In this document: piece after piece, positions 6,232 to 7,368 of the stretch
Position numbering within the stretch: the first letter of the stretch is position 1
Layout: each line of letters starts with the position of its first letter
DNA from: Propionibacteriaceae bacterium
GTDB lineage: Bacteria; Actinomycetota; Actinomycetes; Propionibacteriales; Propionibacteriaceae
Direction: 5' to 3'
Assembly: GCA_024636075.1 (NCBI GenBank)
Contig: JAGXHS010000106.1
Location: forward strand, 1-7,368
DNA length: 7,368 bases
Made by a program: the position numbers and the translations under genes
Notes under the pieces: generated by a model
Database searches by the model: none
Told to the model about the DNA's origin: nothing
Seen by the model: the letters and a program-made list of their open reading frames with translations, nothing else

Positions 6232-7243
6232 GGGAGATGTAGGCGTTCCTGGGCGAGACTGGGGACGCCAACAGGCCCATCTCTTCCAGGAAGGTGGACA
6301 TCTCGGTCCATCGCTGGTCGTTCTGTGCACCCAGCGAGCCGATGTCCCCGAAGAGCGGAATCGTGGCCCGCAGCGTGGCGAGGGCAGCGTCAGCCTGTTC
6401 CTTGCTCGCCAGCCCCGGAACCTGACTTGCCGACAGCTGGACAGCAGTTGCCGGATCGGCCTCGATGTCGGCAACCGCCCGGGTGAGTGCGCGCAGCAGG
6501 GCCCGCAGTTCATCGCGCCTGTTGGTCAAGGTGGCGTCGCTCGCGCCCAGCCCAACGCCCACCAAAGGTGGGTTGTCAGAGATCGGGATGCTGCGCACCG
6601 GTATGCCCGCCGCCGTGAACAGCACCGCGTCGTTGTTGACGTAGCCCATGACGGCATCGACCTTGCGGGTGCTCAGCGCCGCCTGCTGGGTGTAGCCGAT
6701 GTTGACGATGTTCACATCACTCTGGGTGAGACCCGCGCCCTTCAACATTGCCAGCAGCGCGAACCATGTTTCGCCGTACGGACCGGGGACTCCCACCGAA
6801 CGCCCCTTGAGATCGGTCGCTGTGTGGATCTGCGAATCCTCTCGGGTGATCAGCACCACGGGGTAGCTCTGGTAGAGGGTGGCGAAATCAACCACATCGG
6901 TGCCTTGGGAACGAGCCTGCATCATCTCGTCGCCGCCGGCGTAGACGACGTTCTCGGTGCCAGCTTTCAAGGCGCCCAACAGCGGCTCGGACCCCCCGTG
7001 GTGGCGTAGCGTGACGTTCAGGCCCTCGTCGTCGAAGTAGCCCTTCTTCAGCGCCACGTAGAACGGGGCGAACTGGATGTTCGGGGTGTAGGTGAGCCCT
7101 ACCACGAGTGGCGCCCTGACTGCCCCCAAGGATGATGCTCCGCTCGACGGAGCTGTTGCGGTGGCACCACTGTTGCTGGTGGGCGAGGTGCAGCCCGCCA
7201 GCAGACTCAACAGCGCAACGGCTATGGCGATGGTGCGTTTCAT
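6221..7243 (-). CDS. ABC transporter substrate-binding lipoprotein, NMT1/THI5-like family
   Basis: A 340-residue extracytoplasmic solute receptor of an ABC uptake system. The signal peptide is lipoprotein type: K2-R3, hydrophobic residues 5-16, lipobox LAGC with Cys18 as the lipid anchor. A Ser/Thr/Ala-rich linker follows (about 19-43). The mature domain carries the NMT1/THI5 family hallmarks: YTPNIQFAPFYVALKKGYF (52-70), EGL at 73-75, GGSEPLLGAL (83-92), GDE (104-106), DLKGRSVGVPG (144-154) and GYVNNDAV (200-207). Known relatives bind hydroxymethylpyrimidine (ThiY), riboflavin-type compounds (RibY) or sulfonates (SsuA). The Asn-Thr-Asn-His seen in ThiY/Thi5 proteins is here Asn-Ile-Gln-Phe (55-58), so thiamine-precursor binding should not be assumed. 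An AGGAG lies 10 nt before the ATG, which overlaps the upstream stop as ATGA. That overlap places it as a downstream gene of the transporter operon. The exact ligand is undetermined. Confidence 0.9.
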   Translation of the reverse strand: MKRTIAIAVALLSLLAGCTSPTSNSGATATAPSSGASSLGAVRAPLVVGLTYTPNIQFAPFYVALKKGYFDDEGLNVTLRHHGGSEPLLGALKAGTENVVYAGGDEMMQARSQGTDVVDFATLYQSYPVVLITREDSQIHTATDLKGRSVGVPGPYGETWFALLAMLKGAGLTQSDVNIVNIGYTQQAALSTRKVDAVMGYVNNDAVLFTAAGIPVRSIPISDNPPLVGVGLGASDATLTNRRDELRALLRALTRAVADIEADPATAVQLSASQVPGLASKEQADAALATLRATIPLFGDIGSLGAQNDQRWTEMSTFLEEMGLLASPVSPRNAYISLGG

Positions 7244-7368
7244 GGGTGATGAACTCCTGTTCGACGAGGCCCACGGGGTGGGGAAAGGTAACTGAAGACC
7301 GGGTTGCGATCGGGGCCCTGGGGGTCGGCGACACGTTCAATGCTCAGCAACGCCATGAAGATCAGCAC
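7240..7368 (-). CDS. C-terminal end of an upstream ORF, possibly the ABC permease (partial)
   Basis: A minus-strand frame is open from the right edge to a TGA at 7242-7240, showing 42 residues. It opens with a hydrophobic run ending in Glu-Arg (VLIFMALLSIER) and then a polar, proline- and arginine-rich tail (VADPQGPDRNPVFSY... to RRTGVHHP). A last membrane helix followed by a short cytoplasmic tail is what the end of a binding-protein-dependent permease looks like, and a permease is the expected neighbour of the lipoprotein gene. Its stop overlaps the lipoprotein start in an ATGA junction, typical of translational coupling. The fragment is too short to identify by similarity. The other two frames on this strand have no better candidate. 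Confidence 0.5.
   Translation of the reverse strand: MLIFMALLSIERVADPQGPDRNPVFSYLSPPRGPRRTGVHHP

Noticed and set aside
5998..6486. Plus-strand ORF of 162 codons across the convergent junction
   Set aside because: It crosses the end of the small membrane protein gene, the intergenic hairpins and the antisense of the lipoprotein gene; Arg/Pro/Ser-rich translation and no start signal.

Overview
The window is a high-GC piece (roughly 60-65% by eye) of an actinobacterial-looking chromosome. This rests on the strong G/C third-position bias, the actinobacterial style of the TopA protein, and an SftH/MrfA-type helicase near topA, a neighbourhood I recall from mycobacteria and streptomycetes. I cannot name a genus. 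The first 20 bases are not genomic: they match the end of a Tn5/Nextera sequencing adaptor, so the left edge is a contig end created by the library.

Layout, left to right: (1) 22-1842, minus strand: DNA topoisomerase I (topA), first 607 residues, with its 3' end lost at the adaptor junction. (2) 1943-3502, minus strand: a three-part protein with a class I SAM-dependent methyltransferase core (NPPY motif) and a winged-helix-like C-terminus. It is upstream of topA on the same strand. (3) 3537-5810, plus strand: an SF2 DNA helicase of the SftH/MrfA/Hrq1 family with a C-terminal cysteine cluster, diverging from the methyltransferase across only 34 nt. (4) 5853-6107, plus strand: an 84-residue, two-helix membrane protein with an excellent ribosome binding site, probably in the same transcript as the helicase. 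(5) 6221-7243, minus strand: a lipoprotein of the NMT1/THI5-like ABC substrate-binding family. Its start overlaps, as ATGA, the stop of a partial upstream ORF (7240-7368) that is probably the end of the transporter permease.

The left two-thirds is a DNA-topology and nucleic-acid-processing neighbourhood (topoisomerase, methyltransferase, repair-type helicase). The right third is the end of a separate ABC uptake operon, probably for a vitamin or its precursor, running toward the helicase operon. The two operons converge at 6108-6220, which holds terminator-like hairpins. No RNA genes, CRISPR arrays, insertion sequences or attachment sites are visible, and no gene-free stretch exceeds about 115 nt. 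The points most worth checking are the tight divergent methyltransferase/helicase pair and the altered signature of the binding protein.
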